Shown here: piece by piece, positions 49,459-57,405 of the stretch
Layout: each line of letters opens with the position of its first letter
Position numbering within the stretch: the stretch's first letter is position 1
Assembly: GCA_016286365.1 (NCBI GenBank)
Contig: JAEESN010000003.1
Span: forward strand, 166,937 to 230,936
DNA length: 64,000 nucleotides
Source: Treponema sp.
GTDB lineage: Bacteria > Spirochaetota > Spirochaetia > Treponematales > Treponemataceae
Direction of reading: 5' to 3'
Notes under the pieces: generated by a model
The model's input: only the letters and a program-made list of their open reading frames with translations
What the model was told of the DNA's origin: nothing
Database searches by the model: none
Made by a program: the position numbers and the translations under genes

Positions 49459-50255
49459 TTTGTCCTTCCCGTATTAACAGTCTTTAATGAATTCTTTCCT
49501 GTATGAATCTGAACTTTTTTGAGTCCAGCATCAAATCCTGCAACACGAAGTCTGTTTGCAAACGGAGAATTATCGCCCCAAACTTCCGGAGTAATTGCAT
49601 GCACCAGCTGATGAAGAATTACATCATCATGTGCATCAGGACTTGGGAAATCTGAATCACGCAGATAAATAACCTTTGGCTCAGCGCAATGCATTCCTTT
49701 TTCAGGATATCCGGATCCGCCGCCACAATCTGCAATCCAGTCTGCAACATAGCGGAATTCATATTTTCTTAAAATCTTTTTTTCTTCTGCCGTAAAATAT
49801 TTTCTGATTAAACTTTTACAGTGTTTTGTAAGATTTCTTGTTTTATATGATTCGCGGTAATATCCCTTTTTATCTTTTGTATACTTTGTATAAACATAGC
49901 CTTCAACATCTGCAACTTTTACTTTGAGCCAGCCCGAAGCAAGTTCTTCTTCTACATTTAAGATAGAACCCTTGTTTACAGATTTGATTACTTTTCCGCT
50001 TGGCTTATCGCGTAAGCTCACAGAATCCCAGTTATAGGCTGTATAATTAACCTTTCTTGTTTTTGGTTTAACCTGTTCTATTTTCTGCTGTAACTGAGTA
50101 AACGTTATTCCTTTTTTCATGCAATAAAACAATCCGCCGGCACAACCACAGGCTATAACAAGTAAAATTGTTAAAATGATAATTGCCTTTTTCTTTCCTT
50201 TGCCTGTCTTTGGTGGCTTTGGCGCTTTCATCTGCTGATTTACACCCGTATTCAT
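49455..50255 (-). CDS. Anchored SH3-domain protein with a degenerate HExxH site
   Basis: A 266-residue protein: a short basic cytoplasmic start rich in Lys and Pro, one membrane helix (about 24-46), a bacterial SH3-like domain (about 75-125, WDSVSLRDKPSGKVIKSVNKGS and GWLKVKVADVEGYVYTKYT) and a C-terminal 130-residue domain with DDVILHQLVHAITPEVWG. That segment looks like a zincin HExxH site in which the catalytic Glu is Gln (codon CAG). It could be a wall-associated protein that keeps zinc binding but not proteolysis. The start has GAGGT 5 bases upstream and an extended -10 at 50285-50293. Confidence 0.6.
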   Translation of the reverse strand: MNTGVNQQMKAPKPPKTGKGKKKAIIILTILLVIACGCAGGLFYCMKKGITFTQLQQKIEQVKPKTRKVNYTAYNWDSVSLRDKPSGKVIKSVNKGSILNVEEELASGWLKVKVADVEGYVYTKYTKDKKGYYRESYKTRNLTKHCKSLIRKYFTAEEKKILRKYEFRYVADWIADCGGGSGYPEKGMHCAEPKVIYLRDSDFPSPDAHDDVILHQLVHAITPEVWGDNSPFANRLRVAGFDAGLKKVQIHTGKNSLKTVNTGRTN

Positions 50256-50284
50256 ATCTTACCTCATTCTTCTCCCGTCCTTCT

Positions 50285-50293
50285 ATTATAGCA
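50285..50293 (-). promoter_or_regulatory. Extended -10 of the SH3-protein gene
   Basis: TGCTATAAT on the minus strand, with TTTAAA 16 bases further upstream; leader of about 25 bases with a GAGGT ribosome site. Confidence 0.5.
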
Positions 50294-50312
50294 TGATTTT
50301 AGAAGATTTAAA

Positions 50313-50353
50313 CACAAAAAAAACAGCCCCTGCTTAAAAAAACAAGGGCTGTT
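50313..50353 (-). terminator. Terminator of the fucose/arabinose-isomerase-family gene
   Basis: AACAGCCC (50322-50329) / GGGCTGTT (50346-50353) with a T-rich loop; on the minus strand the stem runs into eight T. Confidence 0.88.
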
Positions 50354-50379
50354 ATACGCATTATCTTAATAAAGATTTA

Positions 50380-51873
50380 TTATGCGAATGGATTTTCGTC
50401 CTTATAAAGAACTCCTGCCGGCTGGTTGTAAGCAATGTCTTCGATTCCAAGATACTGGAAGATTGTATACAATGCTTTTCCAACGTGACCGAATGCAACA
50501 GCACCGTGGTGTGGATACTGCTTAGAAACTAATACGTGGCGGTAGAAACGTCCCATTTCTGGAATACCGAATACACCAATACCACCGAATGAGTGTGTCT
50601 GAGCTTCGAGTACTTCACCCTGTGCAATGTATGCCTGGAGTTTAGTATCTGCACGTGTCTGTAATCTGAAGAATGTAATATCACCTGCTGCGATATCTCC
50701 TTCGAGTGTACCACGTGTGAAGTCTGGTTCGCTTCCTTTTGGTTCAAGAAGACGATGCTGAATCAACTGATATTTAACAGCTGGTTTGCGGCTCTTGTCG
50801 AGACGACAGAATGGAGTATTTCCACAGTGGAATCCCATGAATGTGTCTGTGAGCTTGTAAGGATATTTTGTTTTACCCTTAATTTCGTCATCGTAAAGAT
50901 CCTGAGGAACTGTATTGTTGATGTCGAGTAATGTTACTGGAGCACCTGTTACACAAGTACCGATATATTCAGAAAGAGCTCCGAAGATATCTACTTCACA
51001 TGCTACCGGAATACCTTTAGCAGCAAGACGGCTGTTTACATAGCAAGGTTCAAATCCGAATGCCTGTGGGAATGCTGGCCAACATTTGTCAGCGAATACA
51101 ACGTAATCACGTGCACCCTTGTTCTTTTCTGCCCAGTCAAGCAATGTAACTTCGAACTGTGCCATTCTTTCGAGCATTTCTGGGAAAGCATCTCCGCCTT
51201 CAGCCTTCATTTCGGCAATTACATCTTTAATACGTGGGTCATCTTTGTGTGCTTTGTAAGCAACAAGAAGATCAAGTTCTGAGTTTTCCTGGATTTCTAC
51301 ACCAATGTCATAAAGACCTTTGATTGGTGCGTTACAAGCAAAGAAGTCCTGTGGACGTGGTCCGAAAGTAATAATCTTAAGGTGAGCAAGACCGATTAAA
51401 GCACGTGCTACAGGTACGAAGTCTTTCATCATCTGAGCAACTTCTTCTGCTGTTCCTACTGGATATTCAGGAAGAACTGCCTTAAGATGACGGAGTCCGA
51501 GGTTATATGAACAGTTCAAAACACCACAATAAGCATCACCACGGCCATCAATAAGACCACCGTTTTTATATGAGCTTTCTGCAGCTGCTGCATACATAAC
51601 AGGACCGTCGAAGTTTTTAGCGATTAAAGTTTCTGGTGTTTCTGGACCAAAGTTTCCAAGGAATACACAAAGTGCATTACAACCAGCTTTTTTAACATCT
51701 TCAACAGCTTTGAGCATGTCTGCTTCGTTTTCTACTGTAACTTTACATTCGTAAAGATCAGATCCATAAGCTTTAGCAATTGCAGCTCTTCTTGATTCAG
51801 AGAGAGAAATGATAAAGCAGTCGCGGCTAACAGCGATAATACCAAGTTTTACATCAGGGATGTTCTTGAACAT
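50380..51873 (-). CDS. L-fucose/L-arabinose isomerase family protein
   Basis: A 497-residue protein of the FucI/AraA superfamily. It shows the N-terminal alpha/beta domains (GIIAVSRDCF, CNALCVFLGNFGPETPETLIAKNFDGPVMY) and a C-terminal beta-rich domain with CEVDIFGALSEYIG, DTFMGFHCGNTPFCRL and an AQTHSFGGIGVFGIPEMGRFYRHVLV segment with candidate metal-binding Glu/Asp and His. It should interconvert an aldose and a ketose; the sugar is uncertain. The neighbours DUF4867 and xylulokinase, with which it shares an operator motif, point to a pentose or 6-deoxyhexose. AGGAG lies 7 bases before the ATG, and the leader is about 70 bases. Confidence 0.82.
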   Translation of the reverse strand: MFKNIPDVKLGIIAVSRDCFIISLSESRRAAIAKAYGSDLYECKVTVENEADMLKAVEDVKKAGCNALCVFLGNFGPETPETLIAKNFDGPVMYAAAAESSYKNGGLIDGRGDAYCGVLNCSYNLGLRHLKAVLPEYPVGTAEEVAQMMKDFVPVARALIGLAHLKIITFGPRPQDFFACNAPIKGLYDIGVEIQENSELDLLVAYKAHKDDPRIKDVIAEMKAEGGDAFPEMLERMAQFEVTLLDWAEKNKGARDYVVFADKCWPAFPQAFGFEPCYVNSRLAAKGIPVACEVDIFGALSEYIGTCVTGAPVTLLDINNTVPQDLYDDEIKGKTKYPYKLTDTFMGFHCGNTPFCRLDKSRKPAVKYQLIQHRLLEPKGSEPDFTRGTLEGDIAAGDITFFRLQTRADTKLQAYIAQGEVLEAQTHSFGGIGVFGIPEMGRFYRHVLVSKQYPHHGAVAFGHVGKALYTIFQYLGIEDIAYNQPAGVLYKDENPFA

Positions 51874-51942
51874 TTTTAGCTCCTATTTAACTAAATATAT
51901 TATGTTGAATTTTATCGATTAGATAATCTTAAAATCAACAGA

Positions 51943-51970
51943 ATTGTATACCAATAATGGCAGATGTCAA
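51943..51970 (-). promoter_or_regulatory. Promoter of the isomerase-family gene
   Basis: Perfect TTGACA (51970-51965), 16 bases, TACAAT (51948-51943). Confidence 0.7.
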
Positions 51971-51988
51971 TTAGAGAATTTACCTAAT
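51967..51988 (-). promoter_or_regulatory. Shared operator-like motif, copy 1
   Basis: Minus strand ATTAGGTAAATTCTCTAAT followed by TGA. The arms AATTAG and CTAATT are inverted, and the right arm runs into the -35. It matches the elements at 52697-52716 and 54427-54449. Confidence 0.6.
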
Positions 51989-52632
51989 TAACCAATATCA
52001 ATGTTTATTCCAGACAAACCAACAAAGGCTCCTGATTTAGCTTCGTTTGAATCAGGATGTGCGATGAGCCACTTGTTTCTAGCCCAGAGCAATTTGTCGT
52101 TAAGATTCTTTTCTTCAATCTTTGGTTTTTCTGTATTTGTATTCTTTGGAAGAACAATAATTACGCGGAATCCTTCAGAAGAAACTTCGCCGTTTTTAAC
52201 AGCGTTACAAGGAGCATAATGCAAAGTTGTTTCATATACCTGAACAATAGTTCCTTTTGGTACATAGAAAGCTTCTACAGAAGAAGTATTTAATTTTCCG
52301 TTTTTAACTGACTGAAGTGATGCGAGTAAAAGAACAATATCGTTAGAAGGAATATTTAATTCCGAACCGATATGCCATTCAAGACAGTTCAACTTAGTGT
52401 TGTTTCCGTTACAATAACCAATCTGAATTGGCATTCCACCGTAAGCATTGTCGCTGAATTCTTTTGCAATTGGCAAAGATTCAAGTCCGGCATCTCCCGG
52501 TTCATAAATTACAGCATTGTCCGGCTTTTTTGTTGTGTCATCAAGTTTTTTAAGCAGGTCTGTTACATCATAACCTGTTAAAACTTTTCCATATTTTTCA
52601 AAACTGTGTGAAAAAACTGATTTTATACGCAT
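51988..52632 (-). CDS. DUF4867-family protein
   Basis: A 214-residue cytoplasmic protein. The pattern FEKYGKVLTGYDVTDLLKKL at the start, MPIQIGYCNGNNTKLNCLEWHIGSELN (about 74) and VEAFYVPKGTIVQVYETTLHYAPC (about 120) fit DUF4867, a cupin-like family met next to sugar isomerases. The Glu-His (LEWH) and His in TLHYAP are candidate metal ligands. A sugar epimerase/isomerase or mutarotase role is inference. AGGAG lies 7 bases before the ATG. It has its own promoter. Confidence 0.75.
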   Translation of the reverse strand: MRIKSVFSHSFEKYGKVLTGYDVTDLLKKLDDTTKKPDNAVIYEPGDAGLESLPIAKEFSDNAYGGMPIQIGYCNGNNTKLNCLEWHIGSELNIPSNDIVLLLASLQSVKNGKLNTSSVEAFYVPKGTIVQVYETTLHYAPCNAVKNGEVSSEGFRVIIVLPKNTNTEKPKIEEKNLNDKLLWARNKWLIAHPDSNEAKSGAFVGLSGINIDIG

Positions 52633-52672
52633 TTTTTTACTCCTAAAATATGCATTTAGTTACCTTTCTATA

Positions 52673-52701
52673 ATAACACTATCCTTCAAATTTAGCATTA
52701 A
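52673..52701 (-). promoter_or_regulatory. Promoter of the DUF4867 gene
   Basis: TTAATG (52701-52696), 17 bases, TGTTAT (52678-52673). An alternative extended -10, TGTTATTAT, overlaps it. The -35 again lies at the edge of the shared motif. Confidence 0.45.
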
Positions 52702-52716
52702 TAAAATTCACCTAAT
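52697..52716 (-). promoter_or_regulatory. Shared operator-like motif, copy 2
   Basis: Minus strand ATTAGGTGAATTTTATTAAT. A further ATTAGGT half-site lies on the plus strand at about 52750-52756. Confidence 0.55.
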
Positions 52717-52801
52717 TTTCATATTTTTGCATAAGTTTTTTATATTTTGATTAGGTTTCACAGGATATTTCATCGCTTTCTAAAAACATCTTTAGAACAA
52801 G

Positions 52802-52849
52802 AAAAAACCCTCGTTTCCGCAAAAATTAACGGATTCGAGGGTTTTTTTT
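52802..52849. terminator. xylB terminator, probably bidirectional
   Basis: AAACCCTCG and CGAGGGTTT arms, with an inner TCCG/CGGA pair, flanked by A and T runs on both sides. It follows the xylulokinase stop on the minus strand. Confidence 0.88.
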
Positions 52850-52877
52850 ATAAATTAAATCCCGGTTTTTTCCAGTC

Positions 52878-54362
52878 TTATTTATAAAGTGGTGTTAATG
52901 TTTCTACGATCTTTGTATATTCTGAATATGCCTTGTCGTATGCATTAACATTTTCTGGAATAGGATTTGTGCTCTTTGATTCGTCGAGTTTGATGTGTTC
53001 TGCACAAAGCTGGGCAATATCACATTTTCCACTCTGATTCTTTAAGCACCACAAAGCCTGAACAGCTCCACCTAAAGCTGCTGCTTCGTCCAAAGCAGGA
53101 ACACGGATTGGAAGATTCATGATATCTGCAGCAATCTGTCTCCAGATTGGAGATTTTGAACCACCACCAATAAGGCGGATTTCTTTTGGCTGGAATCCAA
53201 GCTTTCTGAATGCATCAAGACCACCGCGCATAGCAAATACAGCTGATTCAAGAGAAGCACGAGCAATGTTTGCTCTGTTTGTATTTGCAGAAGTAAGTCC
53301 TGTAATGCTTGCTCTACCATTTGGAAGGTTTGGAGTTCTTTCACCATTGAAGAATGGAATTACAAGAACGCCTTCTGAACCGCAAGGAGCCTTAGAAGCT
53401 TCTGCATCAAGGTCTTTTACATCAAGACCGAATAATCCGCGTACAAATTCTGTAGCTACAGTACAGTTCATTGTACAAAGAAGTGGTAACCATCCGCCTG
53501 TAGAAGAACAGAATCCTGAAAGTCCGTTTGCAGGGTCAGAAATTGGTTTGTCTGAATAGCCGTAAAGTGTTCCGGAAGTTCCCATAGACATTGTTAAAAA
53601 TCCGTCTGCTACTGTACCAGTTCCAACAGCACCCATCATGTTGTCTCCACCACCGGCAGAAACAGGGATTCCTGCAGGAATTCCATAAGCGGCAGCAGCT
53701 TCTGCAGAAACAACTCCGGCTGGAGCAGAAGGTTCAATCAAATCTGGAAGAATATCGTATAATCTTTTGTCGATAATATCGCAGATTTTTTTAGACCAGC
53801 AGCGGTTTGCAGAATCAAATAATGCTGTTCCCGAAGCATCACCGTATTCCATTACATATTTACCTGTGAGTTTCCAGTTAAGATAATCGTGTGGAAGCAT
53901 TACATATTTGAGGTTTGCAAATGCATCTGGTTTATGATTTTTAAGCCAGAGGATTTTTGGTGCTGTAAAACCTGTAAGCATAAGGTTTCCAAGAGCTTTT
54001 TCTACTTTCTTTTCGCCACCGGCTTTTTTAGTAATATATTCACATTCAGAAACTGTTGATGTATCACACCAAAGTTTAATGTTGTAAAGAGCTTTTCCAT
54101 CCTTATCAAGAGGAACAAATCCGTGCTGCTGTCCAGAAACACCGATTGCTTCGATTGTTTTTTTGTTTTCGGCAGAAAGTTTACCAAAACAAACGTTCAA
54201 TCCGTTATCGAACCATTCTGTTTTCTGTTCACGTGTTCCATCACTTTCAGAAATAAGATCCATTGGGCAAGAAGCCTTTTCGATAATTTCCTTTTTTTCG
54301 TAGTCATAAATAACTACTTTCATACTCTGTGTTCCAAGATCAATACCTGCAACAGTTTTCAT
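52878..54362 (-). CDS. xylB: Xylulokinase
   Basis: A 494-residue FGGY-family sugar kinase. Motifs: AGIDLGTQSMKVVIYDY (phosphate 1, start), GVSGQQHGFVPLD (about 73, the MHG-like xylulokinase loop), TGFTAPKILWLKNHKP (about 130), GGGDNMMGAVGTG with the catalytic Asp (about 238), TMSMGTSGTLYG (phosphate 2) and IRLIGGGSKSPIWRQIAADI (about 397). It phosphorylates D-xylulose for the pentose phosphate pathway. AGGAG lies 6-7 bases before the ATG. The promoter carries the same operator motif as the other two sugar genes. Confidence 0.92.
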   Translation of the reverse strand: MKTVAGIDLGTQSMKVVIYDYEKKEIIEKASCPMDLISESDGTREQKTEWFDNGLNVCFGKLSAENKKTIEAIGVSGQQHGFVPLDKDGKALYNIKLWCDTSTVSECEYITKKAGGEKKVEKALGNLMLTGFTAPKILWLKNHKPDAFANLKYVMLPHDYLNWKLTGKYVMEYGDASGTALFDSANRCWSKKICDIIDKRLYDILPDLIEPSAPAGVVSAEAAAAYGIPAGIPVSAGGGDNMMGAVGTGTVADGFLTMSMGTSGTLYGYSDKPISDPANGLSGFCSSTGGWLPLLCTMNCTVATEFVRGLFGLDVKDLDAEASKAPCGSEGVLVIPFFNGERTPNLPNGRASITGLTSANTNRANIARASLESAVFAMRGGLDAFRKLGFQPKEIRLIGGGSKSPIWRQIAADIMNLPIRVPALDEAAALGGAVQALWCLKNQSGKCDIAQLCAEHIKLDESKSTNPIPENVNAYDKAYSEYTKIVETLTPLYK

Positions 54363-54402
54363 TTTTATACTCCTAAAATTTTATTTTCTGTTTTATATAT
54401 GA

Positions 54403-54431
54403 ATTTTAATTTAATATGACTAATAGTTCAA
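54403..54431 (-). promoter_or_regulatory. xylB promoter
   Basis: TTGAAC (54431-54426), 17 bases, TAAAAT (54408-54403). Confidence 0.65.
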
Positions 54432-54449
54432 TTAGTAAAATTACCTATT
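54419..54449 (-). promoter_or_regulatory. Shared operator-like motif, copy 3, with a second palindrome
   Basis: Minus strand ATAGGTAATTTTACTAATTG (54448-54429) matches the isomerase-gene motif. It also forms a perfect palindrome ACTAAT-N6-ATTAGT (54436-54419) centred on the -35. Confidence 0.62.
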
Positions 54450-57405
54450 CATGTAATTTATAATCTTTATCCTCATCAATTATTTCTATCATCTTATCTG
54501 CAATTTCAGGATCAAACTGGGTTCCTTTATATTTATTCAATTCGCTTCGAACCTTTGCCTGTTCCATGAATTTTCGGTAGCTTCTGTTAGATGTCATGGC
54601 ATCATAAGCATCTGCAACACCAATAATTCTTGCAATAAGAGGAATATCTTTTCCCTTAATCTTATCAGGATAGCCTGAACCATCGTATCTTTCGTGATGA
54701 CCTCGCGCTCCAACAGTAATTTCCGGCATAGTTGTAATTGACTGAAGAATCTGACTTCCGATTGTAGGATGCTGTTTGATTGTTTCGTATTCTTTTTTAG
54801 TCAATTTTCCAGGTTTATTGATGATTGAATCCGAAATACCGATTTTTCCGATGTCGTGAAGAAGAGCCGAATAATAAACACGCTTTTGAATGCTTTCCGG
54901 AAGCCCCATAGAAATTGCAAGCTGTTTAGAATAATTTGCAACGCGGTTTGAATGTCCGTTTGTATATTTATCCTTTGCATCGATTGTGCCAACAAGAGCC
55001 TGAATAACTTCTATAGAAAGCTTTTCCATCATCTCCTGGTTCTTTTTATATGTATTAAGCTTTAAAAGCACAATAATCGAAATAAATGCGATTACAGAAA
55101 GCGCAACAACTATTTTAAACCAAAGCCTCTGCCATAAATACGGCTGCTTGATGATTTTTAAAACCTCTGTTTCCTCACTTAAAACGCCATCACCATTCTG
55201 GGCACGGATTTTAAATGTATATTCTCCCGGCTGAAGGTTTGTATAAGTTGCATTTCGCATATTAGACCATTCAGAAAAGTCTTTATCAAAGCCTTCGAGC
55301 ACTGTTTTAAATTCAACCTGTTCAGGCGAAACAAAACTGATTCCCGTATATTTAATATTCAGCCTTTTTACCTTTGGAGAAAGAACCACAGTTCCGTTTT
55401 TAATATCTATTCTTTCGCTGTCTGCATAAACTTCCTGAATTTTTATTTCCGGAGCATAAGAATTTGTTTCGTTTCTGATTGGATCAAAGATTGTAAATCC
55501 TTCTATAAGGGTAAACCACACACGTCCCAAATCATCCTTCATGGAAAGTGAAGTTGGAGTAGGTTGTCCGCCGGTAATTCCGTCAAAACGATTAAAGAAT
55601 TTAAGATTTAAGAACTTCTTTTTTCCTTCCATCACTTCGTCTAAATCTTCCATGTGAACATAGAAAATACCGCGGTTACTTGTTCCCCAAACCCTCTGCA
55701 TATAATCTGGAATCAACTGGAAAACACCTTCGCCTACAAATCCGTTAAGATTATTATAAGAAAAATATTTATCGTCCTTAATTCTTGTAGCGCCCGAACC
55801 TGTACAGATCCAGATTTCCCCATCTCTGATTGAATCAATCTTAAATATTACGTTTCCAACAAGACCATCTTTTTTAGAAATAGTTTTGATTATCTTTTCG
55901 TCTTTAAGAATGAATATTCCGCCGCCGTCTGTTCCAATCCAGATTTCGCCGTTTTTATTTTCGTATACACACATGATGTAATCGTTATCTATTACATCAT
56001 TCTTCTGTATATTTCTGATTACCTTTCCTTCGTCCTTTATGATTGAAAGTCCGGTTGTAGTTCCAACATAAATGTCGCCGTTAGATAACTCTTTTGCAAC
56101 ACGAACCTTGTTTCCAGCAAGCCCCTCTTCTGTTGTCCAGTTTTTAATTCTTCCATCTATGTAAAACTTAACAAACCCGAGTTTTTCGTAGCAGCTGACT
56201 AAAAGATTTCCTTTTTTATCTAAAGAAACATCCCTTATACGCACATTCTTACAGTAATCTGTTATATAATTTTCCTGGAATAAATTATCCTTATAGCAAT
56301 AAAGCCCGTTATCGCCTGCAATCCACACAACATGACGGAAAGTATCCTGGGCAATTCCATTTACAGTGGTTCCAACCCTTGTAGTCTGGAATTTACCGTA
56401 GCTCAATTTTTCAAGACCACCTCTGTCGGTTGCAATCCAGATGTTACTTTCCCGGTCTTCTATTATTTTTACAACATTTTCGTCTACAAGACCCATAGAT
56501 CTGTCAAAAAACGAGATTTTACCGTCGTGAAGAATCGTTACACCATTATCAAGACCAAACCAGAGATTCAATTTTTTATCCTGGAAGATGCTTGTTACAA
56601 CAGTTCCCCTCTGATTCCCTTTTCCAAGGTTATAGATTGTTTCTTCGGTATTGCTTTTTTTGATTGCATAATAAGGAGCCACACCAAACCAGAAAACCCC
56701 GTTACTGTCCTGTGTCATAACAGTGATGATAGGATTTTTTTTAGAATGGAAATCATTATAAACACTGAATTTTCTGTCCGAATAAAGATAAAGCCCCTTT
56801 TCTGTTCGTGTAACAATCCAAACTCGGCCGGCAGTGTCGCAGTAAAGCTGACTTACAATAAAATTATTGTTATTTGGAATGTTGTCAAAACCTTCCGGCC
56901 GTATTACCTCGTATTTAGAAGAAACGCGGGCAATACCGGAAGCCGTTCCAATCCACACATTTCCGTCTTTATCTTCGCAGAACGAACGTATAGAGTTATT
57001 AGGTAATCCGTTTTCTATACTGAATTCTTTTACATCGCCATCGGGAAAAATACAGAAAGCTCCATCTTCGTTTGAGCCTATCCACACATTTCCGCGGGAA
57101 TCCTGCATGAGCGAACGAGCCGACTGAAATCTGTATTTTGAATTTATTTTCTGATTAATGATTTTAAATTCAACGCCGTCAAAACGAACAAGACCACCAT
57201 AAGTTCCAAAATAAATATAGCCTTCATCCGTCTGAATGATATCTGTTATAGTATTTCCCGGAATTCCATCTTCCGCAGTCCATCTCTGAGATACATAATC
57301 TTTAAAAAAACCATCCCCATTCTTTTTATCACTATCCTGAGTAAAAGCATTCATCGAAAAACTGACAGATAATAAAAGCATTAAAAATTTAGAAAGTTTT
57401 TTCAT
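54445..57405 (-). CDS. Two-component-propeller sensor with HD-GYP output
   Basis: A 986-residue membrane protein. A signal peptide is followed by about 12-14 Reg_prop beta-propeller repeats (to about residue 620), with units such as DSRGNVWIGSNEDG and DKDGNVWIGTASGI. A Y_Y_Y domain (about 690-760) and one membrane helix (about 770-790) come next, then a cytoplasmic HD-GYP domain (about 805-975). The output domain has HSNRVANYS, ALLHDIGKIGI, HHERYDGSGYP and DAYDAMTSNRSYR, all residues expected of an active c-di-GMP phosphodiesterase. Such propellers usually feed histidine kinases; here the output is direct c-di-GMP breakdown. It overlaps the upstream MATE gene by 4 bases. Confidence 0.9.
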   Translation of the reverse strand: MKKLSKFLMLLLSVSFSMNAFTQDSDKKNGDGFFKDYVSQRWTAEDGIPGNTITDIIQTDEGYIYFGTYGGLVRFDGVEFKIINQKINSKYRFQSARSLMQDSRGNVWIGSNEDGAFCIFPDGDVKEFSIENGLPNNSIRSFCEDKDGNVWIGTASGIARVSSKYEVIRPEGFDNIPNNNNFIVSQLYCDTAGRVWIVTRTEKGLYLYSDRKFSVYNDFHSKKNPIITVMTQDSNGVFWFGVAPYYAIKKSNTEETIYNLGKGNQRGTVVTSIFQDKKLNLWFGLDNGVTILHDGKISFFDRSMGLVDENVVKIIEDRESNIWIATDRGGLEKLSYGKFQTTRVGTTVNGIAQDTFRHVVWIAGDNGLYCYKDNLFQENYITDYCKNVRIRDVSLDKKGNLLVSCYEKLGFVKFYIDGRIKNWTTEEGLAGNKVRVAKELSNGDIYVGTTTGLSIIKDEGKVIRNIQKNDVIDNDYIMCVYENKNGEIWIGTDGGGIFILKDEKIIKTISKKDGLVGNVIFKIDSIRDGEIWICTGSGATRIKDDKYFSYNNLNGFVGEGVFQLIPDYMQRVWGTSNRGIFYVHMEDLDEVMEGKKKFLNLKFFNRFDGITGGQPTPTSLSMKDDLGRVWFTLIEGFTIFDPIRNETNSYAPEIKIQEVYADSERIDIKNGTVVLSPKVKRLNIKYTGISFVSPEQVEFKTVLEGFDKDFSEWSNMRNATYTNLQPGEYTFKIRAQNGDGVLSEETEVLKIIKQPYLWQRLWFKIVVALSVIAFISIIVLLKLNTYKKNQEMMEKLSIEVIQALVGTIDAKDKYTNGHSNRVANYSKQLAISMGLPESIQKRVYYSALLHDIGKIGISDSIINKPGKLTKKEYETIKQHPTIGSQILQSITTMPEITVGARGHHERYDGSGYPDKIKGKDIPLIARIIGVADAYDAMTSNRSYRKFMEQAKVRSELNKYKGTQFDPEIADKMIEIIDEDKDYKLHE

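Noticed and set aside
53119..53559. A 146-residue plus-strand frame inside xylB.
   Set aside because: Mirror frame of a conserved kinase, with no promoter or ribosome site.
56332..57006. A 224-residue open frame on the plus strand, antisense to the propeller sensor gene.
   Set aside because: It lies wholly inside a well-supported gene, is rich in Cys/Phe/Ile as mirror frames of repetitive propeller DNA are, and has no ribosome site or promoter.
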